Assembly: GCA_964486145.1 (NCBI GenBank)
Contig: CAZAMT010000035.1
Location: 1-22,083, forward strand
DNA: 22,083 nt
Source of the DNA: CAZAMT01 sp964486145
GTDB taxonomy: Bacteria; Bacteroidota; Bacteroidia; Bacteroidales; JAAAOM01
Reading direction: 5' to 3'
The notes under the pieces were generated by a model. It saw only the letters and a program-made list of their open reading frames with translations. It did not search any database and was not told the origin of the DNA. Positions 22,017-22,083 of this stretch are shown piece after piece (positions within the stretch are counted from its first letter, which is position 1; each line of letters starts with the position of its first letter). The translations under genes and the position numbers were made by a program.

Positions 22017-22083
22017 GATTTTGTAAATTTAGTTTTAAGTGTAAATTTAAGTCATAAATATTATCAAAGTCAAATGATTTCCG

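Noticed and set aside
1..22083. CRISPR array, integrase, transposase or phage module
   Set aside because: I found no regularly spaced repeats and no protein with such motifs in any gene of the window.

Overview
The window looks like chromosomal DNA of a Bacteroidota bacterium, probably a Bacteroidales or Flavobacteriia relative. The signs are a roughly 1100-residue SecA with the large insert typical of that phylum, two secreted proteins ending in type IX secretion (T9SS) sorting domains, signal peptides with Gln at the predicted mature N-terminus, a lipoprotein with acidic residues right after its lipid cysteine, and promoter -7 boxes fitting TAnnTTTG. The DNA is AT-rich except for the first ~630 bases, which are clearly richer in GC.

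Layout from left to right. (1) 1-645: remains of a sugar-phosphate isomerase/epimerase-type TIM-barrel gene, with a frame break near its N-terminus and a truncated C-terminus. (2) 703-4023, minus: secA, encoding the Sec export motor. (3) 4137-9491, plus: two tandem paralogous secreted serine proteases of the lysyl endopeptidase (Achromobacter protease I) type, each with a PKD domain, a PPC-like beta-sandwich and a T9SS sorting tail. (4) 9735-11030, plus: an exported protein with a DUF1573/HYDIN-like Ig domain and a von Willebrand A domain. (5) 11127-11648, plus: thpR, an RNA 2',3'-cyclic phosphodiesterase. (6) 11752-13838, minus: a translationally coupled pair, an outer-membrane beta-barrel protein followed by a DUF3179 lipoprotein. 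(7) 14095-15015, minus: a MetA-fold homoserine acyltransferase predicted from one residue to use acetyl-CoA. (8) 15137-18208, minus: a GH3 (NagZ-like) hexosaminidase fused to a beta-lactamase-fold serine hydrolase. (9) 18321-20363, minus: a glycosyltransferase, a small Cys-rich DUF6485 protein and 3-methyladenine DNA glycosylase I. (10) 20494-21786, plus: an exported thioredoxin-like protein. (11) 21783-22016, minus: a small two-helix membrane protein whose stop codon overlaps that of gene 10.

Much of the window concerns the cell envelope: Sec export, T9SS-exported proteases, a surface lipoprotein with a barrel partner, a wall- or glycan-acting hydrolase, a glycosyltransferase and a periplasmic thioredoxin-like protein. 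Housekeeping genes (metA, tag, thpR) lie between them. No intergenic stretch exceeds about 270 bases. I saw no tRNA, rRNA, CRISPR array, complete insertion sequence or phage module. I do not see a clear new multi-gene system. The best leads are the tandem predicted Lys-specific proteases, the barrel/DUF3179 pair, the DUF1573-VWA protein, the broken GC-rich isomerase gene, and two intergenic foldable elements at 11695-11749 and 13961-14005.
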